In this document: in pieces, positions 8,768-18,690 of the stretch
Layout: each line of letters starts with the position of its first letter
Numbering within the stretch: the first letter of the stretch is position 1
NCBI GenBank assembly: GCA_001600355.1
Contig: BCJU01000003.1
Span: 1,182,519-1,246,518, forward strand
Direction: 5' to 3'
DNA length: 64,000 nt
DNA from: Meira nashicola
Taxonomy: Eukaryota > Basidiomycota > Exobasidiomycetes > Exobasidiales > Brachybasidiaceae
Notes under the pieces: generated by a model
Told to the model about the DNA's origin: nothing
Seen by the model: only the letters and a program-made list of their open reading frames with translations
Database searches by the model: none
Made by a program: the position numbers and the translations under genes

Positions 8768-10561
8768 ATGTCTACTACTGGATCGAATTTGAATTTTGAA
8801 AAGCTTAGGCCAGGAGAAACGCCATTTGGCGTTGGACCTTTCGCATCTCGTAGATCGACAGTGATGGGAACGAAAGGGATAGCTTCATCTTCGAATCCAT
8901 TAGCAAGTGCGGCGGGAATTAAAATTTTAGAACTAGGAGGAAATGCAGCAGATGCTGCAATCGCAGTTGCTGCAGCATTGAATGTAACTGAACCATGTTC
9001 GACTGGAATTGGAGGTGATGCATTTTGTTTATTTTGGAATGAAAAAGAAAAGACAGTAAAAGGTTTAAATGGATCAGGAAGATCACCTGGAAAATTAACA
9101 TTAGAAATGTTAAAGAATAAAGGATTAAAACAAATTCCACTTACAAGTGTTCATTCAGTTACCGTACCTGGAACGGCAGCAAGTTGGGTTGACGCTCATG
9201 AAAGGTTTGGATCGGGTAAAGTAACATTAAGTCAAATTTTAGCGCCTGCAATCTCTTTGGCAGAAGATGGTTTTCCAGTTCATGAATTTACAGGACAAGC
9301 TTGGACAGCATCTGAAAATAAATTAAAAGGTGCTTCTCCTAATGGAAATGAAATGCTTTTACCAAATGGAAAAGCACCGAAAGCAGGTGATATAATGCGT
9401 TTACCAAATTTAGCAAAAACTTTTCGCGCATTAGCAGAAGGAGGTAAAGAAGCATTTTATCGTGGTAGGATTGCAAAATCAATTGTTGAAGTTTGCAAAT
9501 CTTTAGGTGGATGTATGGAATTAGATGATTTAGAATATCATTTAAAAGTTGGAACTGAGCCTATTGAACCAATCTCTTACGAATACGGAGCAACAAAAGA
9601 AGGAGCAGGTGATGGTGTAACACTTCACGAATGTCCACCAAACGGACAGGGATTAGTAGCTTTGATCGCACTGGGTATTCTTGATGCTCTTCAAAGGAAT
9701 GGTAAAGTTGCTGATTTAACAAAGTTAGAACATAATTCAACCGATTACCTTCATGCTCTTATTGAAGCATTACGATACGGCTTCGCAGATGCACATCAAT
9801 ACATTGCCGATCCAAATCATGGAGGATCAGATCGTGTGAAAGAATTATTGAGTCGTTCATACTTGGATCACAGAGCAAGTTCATTCGATCCCGCAAAACA
9901 AATTGAAATAAAACATGGAAATCCAACATTCTCAAGTGATACAGTTTATATGTCTTGTTCTGATTCAGAAGGGAATGCATGTTCGTTTATTCAATCAAAT
10001 TATGCAGGTTTTGGTTCTTGCATCATTCCAAAAGGATGTGGATTCACTTTAGCAAATCGTTGTTGTACATTCAGATTTGAAGAAAATTATCCAAACAGCG
10101 TTGGACCACGTAAGAGACCTTATAATACAATCATTCCTGCAATGGCAACAAAACGTGGAAAGGATGGTAAACCTGAATTATTCCTCTCATATGGTGTAAT
10201 GGGAGGATTTATGCAACCACAAGGTCATGTTCAAGTCTTGTTGAATTTATTGCGTGGCTTTACTCCTCAAGCTGCAATTGATGCTCCTAGATTTTGTATT
10301 GGTGCAGGCACGCCTGATCAAGGTGCTATGGATTCAACAATTCATATGGAAAATGGAATTGATGAAAGCACGATTGAAGAATTGAATAGAAGAGGTCATA
10401 TTGCTAAACCTGCAAAGACTTGGAACGAACGTGTTGTTTTTGGTCGTGGTCAAATTATTGCACGTATAAAGACTGACGTTCATCATCCAAACGATAAAGG
10501 ATGGGCTTGGGCTGCAGGATCTGATCCAAGAGCTGACGGTTGTGCAATTGCACAGATTTAA
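8768..10561 (+). CDS. Gamma-glutamyltranspeptidase-like Ntn-hydrolase
   Basis: Intronless, 597 residues. Members of the family are proenzymes that cleave themselves before a threonine, which becomes the nucleophile for gamma-glutamyl transfer or hydrolysis. The N-terminal subunit signature ASAAGIKILELGGNAADAAI and CSTGIGGDAFCLFWN is clear. The cleavage site is SSDTVYMSCSDSEGN, with T392 as predicted nucleophile. It is followed by SFIQSNYAGFGSCIIPKG and FTLANRC. DTVY instead of the classical THF/THL context, and the FIQSNYxGFGS block, place it with the YwrD-like / acylase-like branch rather than secreted glutathione GGT. No signal peptide or membrane anchor is seen, so it is probably cytosolic. 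It ends only 15 bp from the end of the convergent holo-ACP synthase gene. Confidence 0.9.
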   Translation: MSTTGSNLNFEKLRPGETPFGVGPFASRRSTVMGTKGIASSSNPLASAAGIKILELGGNAADAAIAVAAALNVTEPCSTGIGGDAFCLFWNEKEKTVKGLNGSGRSPGKLTLEMLKNKGLKQIPLTSVHSVTVPGTAASWVDAHERFGSGKVTLSQILAPAISLAEDGFPVHEFTGQAWTASENKLKGASPNGNEMLLPNGKAPKAGDIMRLPNLAKTFRALAEGGKEAFYRGRIAKSIVEVCKSLGGCMELDDLEYHLKVGTEPIEPISYEYGATKEGAGDGVTLHECPPNGQGLVALIALGILDALQRNGKVADLTKLEHNSTDYLHALIEALRYGFADAHQYIADPNHGGSDRVKELLSRSYLDHRASSFDPAKQIEIKHGNPTFSSDTVYMSCSDSEGNACSFIQSNYAGFGSCIIPKGCGFTLANRCCTFRFEENYPNSVGPRKRPYNTIIPAMATKRGKDGKPELFLSYGVMGGFMQPQGHVQVLLNLLRGFTPQAAIDAPRFCIGAGTPDQGAMDSTIHMENGIDESTIEELNRRGHIAKPAKTWNERVVFGRGQIIARIKTDVHHPNDKGWAWAAGSDPRADGCAIAQI

Positions 10562-10576
10562 AAGTAAATGTTCTTG

Positions 10577-11232
10577 CTACCGTTCCGCAATCACAAATGC
10601 AGTGACATAATCTCCATCATGTGTAATACTCAAATGCAATTTTGGTGGTGCATCATTTTCTTGCTTTTTACGCCATTCGTTTTCTAATTCTTTTGTATAT
10701 CGTAATATAGGCCGTCTTGTACCGTCTATATATGTTAAAAATGCATCATGCCAATTCAATTGACGAGGATGGGAAACTGTAGAGATTGCTTTGAATGCTG
10801 CTTCTTTTACCGCCCATCTGTTTGTGTAGAAGAAGAAAAGTTGGATTGTCAGTGAATAATTCTAATCGATAAGAACAATGTATCAAGAACTTACACTTTT
10901 GCTAATTGTTGTATTTGTTTATCACTAACTTCTTCGTTTGCGTCTATGTTATATGATGACCATGTATCTAGCTCTTTATCATGCATCACCCTTCTGGCAA
11001 GTTGTTGAGCAGCTTGAAATTGTGCTCCTTTCATTTTTTGTAATCCAGTTATCGTAGATGATGATGAAATTCGTTTTGCTTGTCGTGTGATCAAAGATCT
11101 AAGTCGTGGTATGAAAATCATATCTACACCAACTCCAATAACAGCTAAGGATGCAACGCTAGAATTCCTATTTGATTTAATCTCCTCGAATTGTAATCTA
11201 TTACCGACGAGAAAGATTAAGAAAAAAGACAA
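10577..11232 (-). CDS. Holo-[acyl-carrier-protein] synthase, AcpS/Ppt2-type (two or more exons)
   Basis: Transfers 4'-phosphopantetheine from CoA to a carrier protein; fungal Ppt2 acts on mitochondrial ACP. The motif VIGVGVDMIFIPRL holds the Mg-binding Asp, and a downstream exon begins WAVKEAAFKAIS, the second AcpS motif. SITHDGDYVTAFVIAE closes the protein. I infer an intron at 10818-10894 (GTAAGT donor, ACAG acceptor) that joins LAKV to WAVKEAAFKA in frame. The exon 1 frame reaches 11232, but only from a TTG; no in-frame ATG precedes the first motif, so the true start is probably in another short exon upstream (candidate ATGs at 11289 and 11295). The 5' end is therefore unresolved and the given start is only the limit of the open frame. 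The family is certain; mitochondrial targeting is inferred. Confidence 0.8.
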
Positions 11233-11348
11233 TCAGCGCATATCCTTTTTCTTATAATTGTACACATGACTGATGGGTGAAAAGATCATTTTCATTACAG
11301 GCTTACAGAAACACTCTATTTTATTTTGTATATTCTTCAGAAAGATAC

Positions 11349-12277
11349 CTACTTTGTCTTCTTGTCTAAAACTTCTTGTGTTTTTGCTTTTGCTTCTGCG
11401 ATTTGTTGTTCAACGAAATCAAATGCATAATCTACTGCATGTTCTACCGGATGATCGAACATGAATGGCTGTGTGAGAAAAAAATATGACAAAATATCAG
11501 CAAAAGTTGCACCAGATTGAAAACTTTCTTTTAAACCACACTTACCAGAGCGGGAACAGCTGCTAAACCTGCAATCGTTGGTCCAGATCCACGAATACGC
11601 GCACTAGAAGAACGTGCAAAAAGAGGAGCAGAATAACGAACGATACTATGAATCGTAAAAGCAGGTAAAGCCATACTTGCAAGACTTTGAAAAACAGCTC
11701 TACGTGCGACTACTAAACCAACATGCATTGATTCACTTGCTTCTAAAGGATTATATTTTATCACATTAGGAAGTGTATTTTCATCTTTGCTTGTAAGATT
11801 GTTTTCCATTTGTCGTTTTCTTAATTCAACTTTTTGAGCAGGCGATAATGATTCTGTTGCTTTTTCTGCAAGAGATGGTAATGTACTTTGCCTTTCCTTA
11901 TGTGCTAAATATCCAGCATATCCACAATCACCCAAACTGAAAAAAAGAAGGAGGTTGACAGCATAAGCTCATGAATTCAAGTGAATCTCAGTCTTGTTTT
12001 TTTACTCACATGTATGCCCATGATATTCCGTATGCAGATCTAACGATCAAAGGGTTCGTCAAAGGTCTGAATGCTTCTCCAATATCGGATGAATATGCGA
12101 TATCTAATAAAAACACATTTTCAGATTTATGTCCATTTCAAACCAACAACACATTCTCTACTCACATCTACTAGAAGCAGTGATCAGCGTACGTAATCGC
12201 ATAGCAAAAGCAGCATAACGAGATGGGCCTTCTTCTATCGTAGCTTGAAGCTCATCAGTCTTCTCTAGCCCAGACAT
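11349..12277 (-). CDS. Mitochondrial fission process protein 1-like (MTFP1/MTP18), four exons
   Basis: Inner-membrane protein family linked to mitochondrial fission and inner-membrane homeostasis in animals. Exons: 12277-12166, 12103-12010, 11936-11536 (first coding base 11936, last 11546) and 11468-11349. All three introns are GT-AG (GTGAGT, GTGAGT, GTAAGT) and the joined frame is a clean 238 residues starting MSGLEKTDELQ. Family blocks appear across the junctions: SRYIAYSSDIGEAFRPLT, NPLIVRSAYGISWAYILGD, GYAGYLAHKER, then ALPAFTIHSIVRYSAP and GPTIAGLAAVPAL, and PFMFDHPVEHAVDYAFD. The last part is a Lys/Glu-rich helix. It shares a 237-bp divergent promoter with a second probable mitochondrial gene. 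The family call rests on block order and length and is firm; the fission role in this fungus is inference. Confidence 0.85.
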
Positions 12278-12514
12278 TTTTGTTGTTGATATGGTTGCAG
12301 TTATGGTAGTAAAATAAAAGGTTTATCGCTAGTGGAGAATACTTGTCAAAGATCTGGCACTTTCTCCATGGACTCAGAGCAACCAAACCGGAAAACGGAA
12401 CATTAACGCGTAGACTAGACTATGTTTTCGGGGTGATAATTTTACTTTTTGGAAGAAGTTGTTTAACTACCACAAAGACGAGAAAAAGAAAACGACGACA
12501 ATGTTGGACCAAAT

Positions 12515-14929
12515 ATGAAAAATATAGCATCGATAGCAATAGGAGCGGCAACGTCTACTTCGGGGAAGCGTTTGACTGCCTTGATAGATGTTTCTATCAG
12601 ACCTTTATCGCAGACGAAAATACTTTCGCCAATCGTCTGTACGCCATATCCGAGCAGATCACCTTGGATTGTACGGCAAAGCAGTACTACAACAAACAAT
12701 GATTCGTTTTCATCTTCTAATAATCATACGAGCATCATAGACCAGCCAAGACAACCCAACACAATGTCAACCTCAACCGCTTCTGGAACTTCTGGAAGAA
12801 GGAAGCAGAGTAGAAATTTCGACTTTAAAGATCTCAATGGAATAAGTGAAGGAACAGCATTAGCCCTTCTAAGAGTTTTAGGTGTTTTGGATACGGGAAC
12901 TCTTAGCGATATCGGTAGAACATTAGAATATACTCAAAAGCTCACAAAGAGGAGATATCCTGATTTGAATTCTCAACAAGTGAATTTGCAAGCGATTCTA
13001 GTCAATCTACTTCGTATGTCTCAAAGAAGTGGAAATAGAGTTTTACCAGAAGAGTTGATACGCATTCATTGGAATTTGGTAAATGATCCAAATTCAATTT
13101 GTGAAAAGTTGGTGAAAATCGTCTTATCTCTAGATCACATTCCAAAAAAGAATCAAACAAAGATGCCAAAATGTCAAGAAAGTTTACAAACATTCAAGAC
13201 ATTACTCAAACATGCACACAAGCATAACAAAACGAAAATGTACAACATAATCAAAATTGAGGCACGAAAATTCTATTTTGGAACTGATTTGCAATTATTA
13301 CAGTCATCGAAAGAACGCATTAAACGACAATCAGAGATGGAACAGGTAGATCGAATGGCTCAATCTTTGCTCCTCTCTTCTTCTGCTACACGCGCATTTC
13401 ATCATAATCTAACAAGAGGAGGTGGATTAGCACGACAAGGCAGGATGAAATCAACAAGTTCAACAAAAAGTATCTTCAGATCTCATAATGATATTTTTGT
13501 TATGTCTAAAATCTTACGCACTAGATATGGAGCTTTAAAGCCAAAGAAAGATCAAAATTTGCAAGACGCTGATGCAAAGGTTGAATATCGTTTATCTAAA
13601 CATGCTGTTGCTTCTGACCATCCACCGCTTCATCATAGTCGTAGGACGAGAAAAGTGAATCGATTCGTTCAGAGAGCAATGTCAGATGCATTACGACCTA
13701 CTACTACCACTACACCAACCCCGTCCGTCGAAGTCAAGGCTGTAAAAAGTGCAAAGACCAATACATCACAAAAACTACTCAAATCGGTGGAAAAGACGTT
13801 TCCATCATTTCCAACGACAATGAAAGTGACAGAAGAGAAAGTGCTGGAAACGGCGAAAAAGACCAACATGATCGATCGTGAAGTTCGAGCATGGAGAGAG
13901 AATGTACGACTTTGGCATTTGAGAAGGGCAAACGTAACCAAAAATTTGACAAGAGTGGCCGCTGAATCGTCAAATATGACTGGAACTCAATCTTCTCAAG
14001 ATCTTTCAACTGCACCTTTATTGCCTACTTGGCTCTTTTCGGCAGCTCTACAAGCACACGTTGAAAGTGGAAGACCACGTATGGCAAATCATATCGTTCA
14101 ACTTTATTTGGAAATGCTTTATCAAAATAGAGAAGAGAAAAGTGAAAATTTAGTTCACATTTTACCCGTTACTCCTTCAATCGTTCGCGCAATCACTGAT
14201 CCTTTACATCCACCACATTCTGAAATGATTCTGAATGCTCTTTTACGCGTTCAACTTATGAGTGGAATGGCAGATGCATGGGAATGCATGTTAAGCATTA
14301 TTGATAAATGGTGTAGCGGAGGAGAAGGATTTGCTGATAAAATTCGAAAATCTTGTGGAATGAAATCTGTAAAAGAATCAAATATCCTTCAAGCACATCG
14401 AGACCTTCAAACACATAAAGACAAAGGTATGGCTTGCCTTCATCCCAATGAAGCAAGTATTTTACTTCTTATGGAAGCTTTACGTTTACGACGCGGTAGA
14501 AAAGACAAAGCTAAAGCAGTAGTGAAAGAAGCGTTTTTGCGTTGGGGACCTCAAGATATCTTACCTGAATCCTTTGAACAATTCTGGCAAAATTCACCTA
14601 GGGGTCACTTTTCTACATTTACCCCAACTACACGTACGTTTCGAGCTCTTTTACAAATCGCCTCCACTAACAGGAAAGAGCAAGAATATACCAATGACAT
14701 TTTACAACTTTTTGAAGAATGGCTTGAATGCGTTGACATTAAAGCCCTCTCTTCTGATTCTGATGCCAGTCTATCGCAAGTCAGATCTTTGATGTTCCAT
14801 AAAGATTCTTTTGAAGCCTATCAAGAACAATCGAAATGGAAGAGAGTCATTCAAAAAGGTCTAAAGAAACGTCACATTACAGAAGAACAGGCAAACAGAA
14901 TTCTAGCAAAGAGTATGTTTGAATTTTAA
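12515..14929 (+). CDS. Large mitochondrial-type protein, possible helical-repeat RNA-binding factor
   Basis: Intronless, 804 residues; I do not recognise a named family. The N-terminus (MKNIASIAIGAATSTSGKRL and on to about residue 55) is rich in Arg, Ser and Thr and poor in acids, with a plausible cleavage context WIVRQSS, so a mitochondrial presequence is likely. Residues 95-270 and 500-790 are predicted helical. The second part contains pairs of helices such as LFSAALQAHVESGRPRMANH and ILNALLRVQLMSGMADAWEC, reminiscent of pentatricopeptide-like repeats. A basic, disordered linker (about 350-430) joins them. If PPR-like, a role in mitochondrial RNA handling or translation would fit. The gene lies divergent to the MTFP1-like gene. 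Confidence 0.65.
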   Translation: MKNIASIAIGAATSTSGKRLTALIDVSIRPLSQTKILSPIVCTPYPSRSPWIVRQSSTTTNNDSFSSSNNHTSIIDQPRQPNTMSTSTASGTSGRRKQSRNFDFKDLNGISEGTALALLRVLGVLDTGTLSDIGRTLEYTQKLTKRRYPDLNSQQVNLQAILVNLLRMSQRSGNRVLPEELIRIHWNLVNDPNSICEKLVKIVLSLDHIPKKNQTKMPKCQESLQTFKTLLKHAHKHNKTKMYNIIKIEARKFYFGTDLQLLQSSKERIKRQSEMEQVDRMAQSLLLSSSATRAFHHNLTRGGGLARQGRMKSTSSTKSIFRSHNDIFVMSKILRTRYGALKPKKDQNLQDADAKVEYRLSKHAVASDHPPLHHSRRTRKVNRFVQRAMSDALRPTTTTTPTPSVEVKAVKSAKTNTSQKLLKSVEKTFPSFPTTMKVTEEKVLETAKKTNMIDREVRAWRENVRLWHLRRANVTKNLTRVAAESSNMTGTQSSQDLSTAPLLPTWLFSAALQAHVESGRPRMANHIVQLYLEMLYQNREEKSENLVHILPVTPSIVRAITDPLHPPHSEMILNALLRVQLMSGMADAWECMLSIIDKWCSGGEGFADKIRKSCGMKSVKESNILQAHRDLQTHKDKGMACLHPNEASILLLMEALRLRRGRKDKAKAVVKEAFLRWGPQDILPESFEQFWQNSPRGHFSTFTPTTRTFRALLQIASTNRKEQEYTNDILQLFEEWLECVDIKALSSDSDASLSQVRSLMFHKDSFEAYQEQSKWKRVIQKGLKKRHITEEQANRILAKSMFEF

Positions 14930-15046
14930 TCCGATTTCCATACAAAGAAAGACAAGTTGTATTATACACATGACTAAAACGGGGAATAGTATATTCTTAA
15001 ATGATATTGTCCGTGATTTGAATGGTCTAGGCCATTTCACTTTTTT

Positions 15047-17839
15047 TCAATTAGTTTCTCTATCATGGCCGAGTGATGCATTTGCACTACTGACTGCCGT
15101 CATTGGTGTAGCCAAAGCCGTATCAATAGGTGTTGAAAGGAGATTTGAATTACCTGTACTGTTTTCTCGTGAATGCGTTTGTGTTTGGATTACAGGTTTG
15201 ATCTTACTTGTCTGGTTGGTAGCTTGACTGGGTGCTGTTGTTGTTGTTGATGGTTCATCTACTTCGGGCAATTCTTTTGCCTCTGTATCTTTCCAGACAT
15301 TTTCAAACGTGCTCGTAGCAGATTGAGGTTCCTGTGGAGGCAAATATGCTTCTGCTGCTGTACGTGGAACTTGAGAGCTAAAAGATGGCTTGTTTGTATC
15401 AAGATTTTCTCCTTGTACAGCAGAGGCAGACTCGGATGGAGATCCAACATTCACTTTCGGAATAACTGTATCCGTTGATTGAACATGAGAATCTTTGCTT
15501 GTCGCCAAACCCTCCGTTCTTTCAGTCGATGTTGCAAAGCTGTCTTGTTCCGATTCCATCTCTTTTGCCTTTTCTACTGGATCAAAATCGAACGCTTTAC
15601 CTGATCGGGGAGGTAATGTTGGCAAAATCGGAGCTCCAGCTCGTGTAAGATCAAAGATTGTATCAGCATATAAGATCAAATCTTCCGTCACTCTATCTTC
15701 CTCCATCGCTGCAGCAATACTTGTTGCGTCATGGTCAGCTTGAGATAACAGTAAGGGCCCAAAGATAATCGACAAATTAGAAGCGTTCATTTTATTTTGA
15801 TCAGAATGTGATGCAATCTTTGCCAAATGCTCAACAATAGCTCGTAATGTTGCTTGGTTGATCGCCGGTAAACGACGAATACGTCCTTTCAAAGAAGCAA
15901 ATCCTGTTTGAATCTGTTCTTGCCTTTCATGTGTATACTTTACTCGATCCTCCCAAGGCATCGGTAAGACAGGTTCGGGCAATTGACGAAGGTACAATTT
16001 CAATACACCCGCAACGACCGTAGCTTCATCATCTGATGCATCAAAAGCAAAACGAGATTCATCACGTTCAAGAGCATGGGCAAGATTTTGGATTGCGGTA
16101 TGTTTTGCACTTGTCCGATAGATGCCCGGCTGATCAAGTGCTTTTTCCTCGATATATTGTATGCATTTTTGAACGATTATCGGAGCTTCTGCTTTTGGCG
16201 GTCCAAGATGAGGTGGTGCTTGTTGAGCACGATTGAAAGCGTAATCCATCAATGAAACTCCGAACAAGAGATCTTTACATTCACCGAATTGATAATTAAT
16301 GTATGAGACCTTTTCGCCTTCAGGCAAGATGATTCTTTCATCCAATTTACTCAACTCTTCTCCAAGGTTGTCCAAGGAACCCAGTAAAAGATCTTCAGCG
16401 TGCAAGCTGAAGCCTAATTGATTGTTTGCCAACGATTGAATGGACTTCTCTGCCTGCATCCAAACCGCTTGACAGGTGAGATAGAGCTCTCTACGTGCTT
16501 CAACGACGCTCGACTTTGCCGCTGTCAAGGTCTTTTGTCTTCGCATTCGGAGTGTTTCAAGATCAAAGACAGCTTTTCGGTACGCTTTATCTGATTCATC
16601 CGCTTCACGTTTTGCCTTGACATGCTTCAAAGCCAAGTGTTGATTTGACTTCATACTTCCTGGGCCGTTACCAAGTGATACGCCCAAACTTGGCGGACTT
16701 CCTGTATTGCTATCTGGACTGAATGCCATACTGCTACCCTCATTCTTATCAGTTCCACTTGCACCTTCTCGCATTCGATTCAACAATGCATTCAATTTCT
16801 TTGGGCCTTCTTTGCGAGCCGTTTCCCATGTCTCGCGAGATCGAAGTGCTTCAAAGAAATGTCCTTTCTTTTCGTTGGCTGCAGGACTTGTGGACAGATT
16901 GGCCTCCCCACCCATTCGTGGTGAAACGCCGGTGGAAACAGAGATTTGACCACTATTAAGATCACCTGCATCGGACAACGGCTTTTGTGAATGCTTCAAA
17001 CGACCTGAGATATTTCTCATTGAGCTAGAACGGCGTGGGGCAGACCCTGAATCGAGTTCGACTCCGGAGTATTCTTCATCCGCATCTGATTGTCCAGAAG
17101 ACAAGGTTGGCGAGAATGTTCTTTCGCTTGTGTCAGCATGAGAAGTCTGACTTCCTTCACGCTGCATGGCAGCTTGGCTGAGTAGTAATCTTTGATCTTC
17201 CACCGCTACTTGCTGTAACCTTAATTGTTCCACTTCTTCGCATCGTTTATCGTACACTTTCTTTGCTCGTGGTAAGGTAGATTGACGCATTTCATCGTAA
17301 GCAGATATACTGATCTTCAAATCATCCTTGACACGCTTTCTGATGCGCTCCTGTGCATCTCTATACACTGTCAAGGGAGCAATAACGCCTTGTTTGATCG
17401 TTTCAATGTAATGCAATCGTGCATCTATTTCTCTCAAATGATTTTCTCGAATTTCCTTCCATGCTAATCTTGCTTTTGGCAGATCTGCACCTCCGGGATC
17501 GAGTGAAAGACAAGAGGCAATTCTTGCATCTAGCTTGACGATAGAATCTTTGGATTTGTCTGTCATATTCTTTAGGCCTCGAATATAATCTTCTTCCATT
17601 TTGACGCGAGTCTCATACATTGCCAAATAAGATTCTGCTTCAAGCAAGGTTGACTTGAAGATTTCCAATACATTACTGCTCACGTCACCTGCTGATTTAT
17701 TATGGTGTGAAGTCGTTCGACTTGGACCTGAATCGGATTGGGAGGTGGCGTTGGGATCTTGAAATAGACCAGATGAAGCAGCAGCAGCATTTTGACGATG
17801 GCCCACCAAAGAGCCACCGATTGAATTGACGATATCCAT
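15047..17839 (-). CDS. F-BAR and RhoGAP domain protein, Rgd1-like
   Basis: 930 residues, intronless. RhoGAPs speed GTP hydrolysis by Rho GTPases; F-BAR modules bind curved membrane. The F-BAR region starts near residue 55 (EIFKSTLLEAESYLAMYETR) and is interrupted by a Ser-rich, disordered insert around residues 220-380. The coiled-coil half resumes at about 390 (VKAKREADESDKAYRKAVFD). The GAP domain runs from about 535 to 740, with the arginine finger in PGIYRTSAKH (R575), LKLYLRQLPEPVLP and MNASNLSIIFGPLLL. The C-terminal 180 residues are disordered. Yeast Rgd1 (Rho3/Rho4 GAP) has the same domain order but is shorter; the substrate here is not shown. The start ATG at 17839 gives a short lead before the F-BAR. 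Confidence 0.9.
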   Translation of the reverse strand: MDIVNSIGGSLVGHRQNAAAASSGLFQDPNATSQSDSGPSRTTSHHNKSAGDVSSNVLEIFKSTLLEAESYLAMYETRVKMEEDYIRGLKNMTDKSKDSIVKLDARIASCLSLDPGGADLPKARLAWKEIRENHLREIDARLHYIETIKQGVIAPLTVYRDAQERIRKRVKDDLKISISAYDEMRQSTLPRAKKVYDKRCEEVEQLRLQQVAVEDQRLLLSQAAMQREGSQTSHADTSERTFSPTLSSGQSDADEEYSGVELDSGSAPRRSSSMRNISGRLKHSQKPLSDAGDLNSGQISVSTGVSPRMGGEANLSTSPAANEKKGHFFEALRSRETWETARKEGPKKLNALLNRMREGASGTDKNEGSSMAFSPDSNTGSPPSLGVSLGNGPGSMKSNQHLALKHVKAKREADESDKAYRKAVFDLETLRMRRQKTLTAAKSSVVEARRELYLTCQAVWMQAEKSIQSLANNQLGFSLHAEDLLLGSLDNLGEELSKLDERIILPEGEKVSYINYQFGECKDLLFGVSLMDYAFNRAQQAPPHLGPPKAEAPIIVQKCIQYIEEKALDQPGIYRTSAKHTAIQNLAHALERDESRFAFDASDDEATVVAGVLKLYLRQLPEPVLPMPWEDRVKYTHERQEQIQTGFASLKGRIRRLPAINQATLRAIVEHLAKIASHSDQNKMNASNLSIIFGPLLLSQADHDATSIAAAMEEDRVTEDLILYADTIFDLTRAGAPILPTLPPRSGKAFDFDPVEKAKEMESEQDSFATSTERTEGLATSKDSHVQSTDTVIPKVNVGSPSESASAVQGENLDTNKPSFSSQVPRTAAEAYLPPQEPQSATSTFENVWKDTEAKELPEVDEPSTTTTAPSQATNQTSKIKPVIQTQTHSRENSTGNSNLLSTPIDTALATPMTAVSSANASLGHDRETN

Positions 17840-18690
17840 AATTTTAACCCTTTAGATCGGGAGAAGGATGAGGAAATGTCAACCTTTTTGAATCAGTATA
17901 TTGGAGCTGATACAAAATAAATGGATGGGTATAGGGCATTTAATGATGGCTGTCATAAAGAGGCAGTGTAACATCAAGACCTCGTGGAAAGATATCCAGC
18001 CCTACGCAACACTTTATTGGTGGAGGTGCACTTCGTCAGTGTTTGCTTTGCGCTGCGTATCAATTTTAGTGTTTCTATAAGACCCTATCTCTCTGTACTT
18101 CAAACAGAATTATTAAGGAACTTTGACAAGCTTCTTATGCAGAACAAAATTTATTGATGACCATTGAACTTCGTATCCCACCTCAATGAAAAATTCAAAA
18201 GCAGTCCGAATCAATATCGGCCGCCGCTTCGGCAATGGAATGAAGTTACAGCAGCAAGGGTAGGGTTATGATTTGCAGGCAAACAAGAATACGCTAAGAT
18301 CAACTCATGTTCGGAATAAATGAGCGTAGGTTATTTTTAGCTCAATGCAGTGCTCAACATTTTAAGTTTGTAGGGCATCTGTTATTGCCCAAAAAACCCT
18401 GAATGCGCTGCGCCTTAGTCTGTTTTGATTGACATTCGGTTCATTGTTATGGTATAAATGCATGTACGAAAATTCCTCATGTCCATTCATGATGATGAAA
18501 GCTTGCAGATCGATATGATGGGCCATCTATCGCGCCATTCGGCAAATTCTAAAGATGATTCCGCCTTTTGGCTTGTGACTCTTACACACATATAAAGTAA
18601 CAAAAACAGCATTTCAAACATTGTACAAATACACAAAACATACATGTAGTATAGTAGAAACAAGCAAGGACAATATCAAAATCCATCCAT
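17840..18690. other. Intergenic region upstream of RhoGAP gene
   Basis: No gene is visible in 850 bp. It holds the promoter of the minus-strand RhoGAP gene and the 3' flank of the Rxt2-like gene. Two GCGCTGCG words occur (about 18051 and 18406). Confidence 0.5.
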
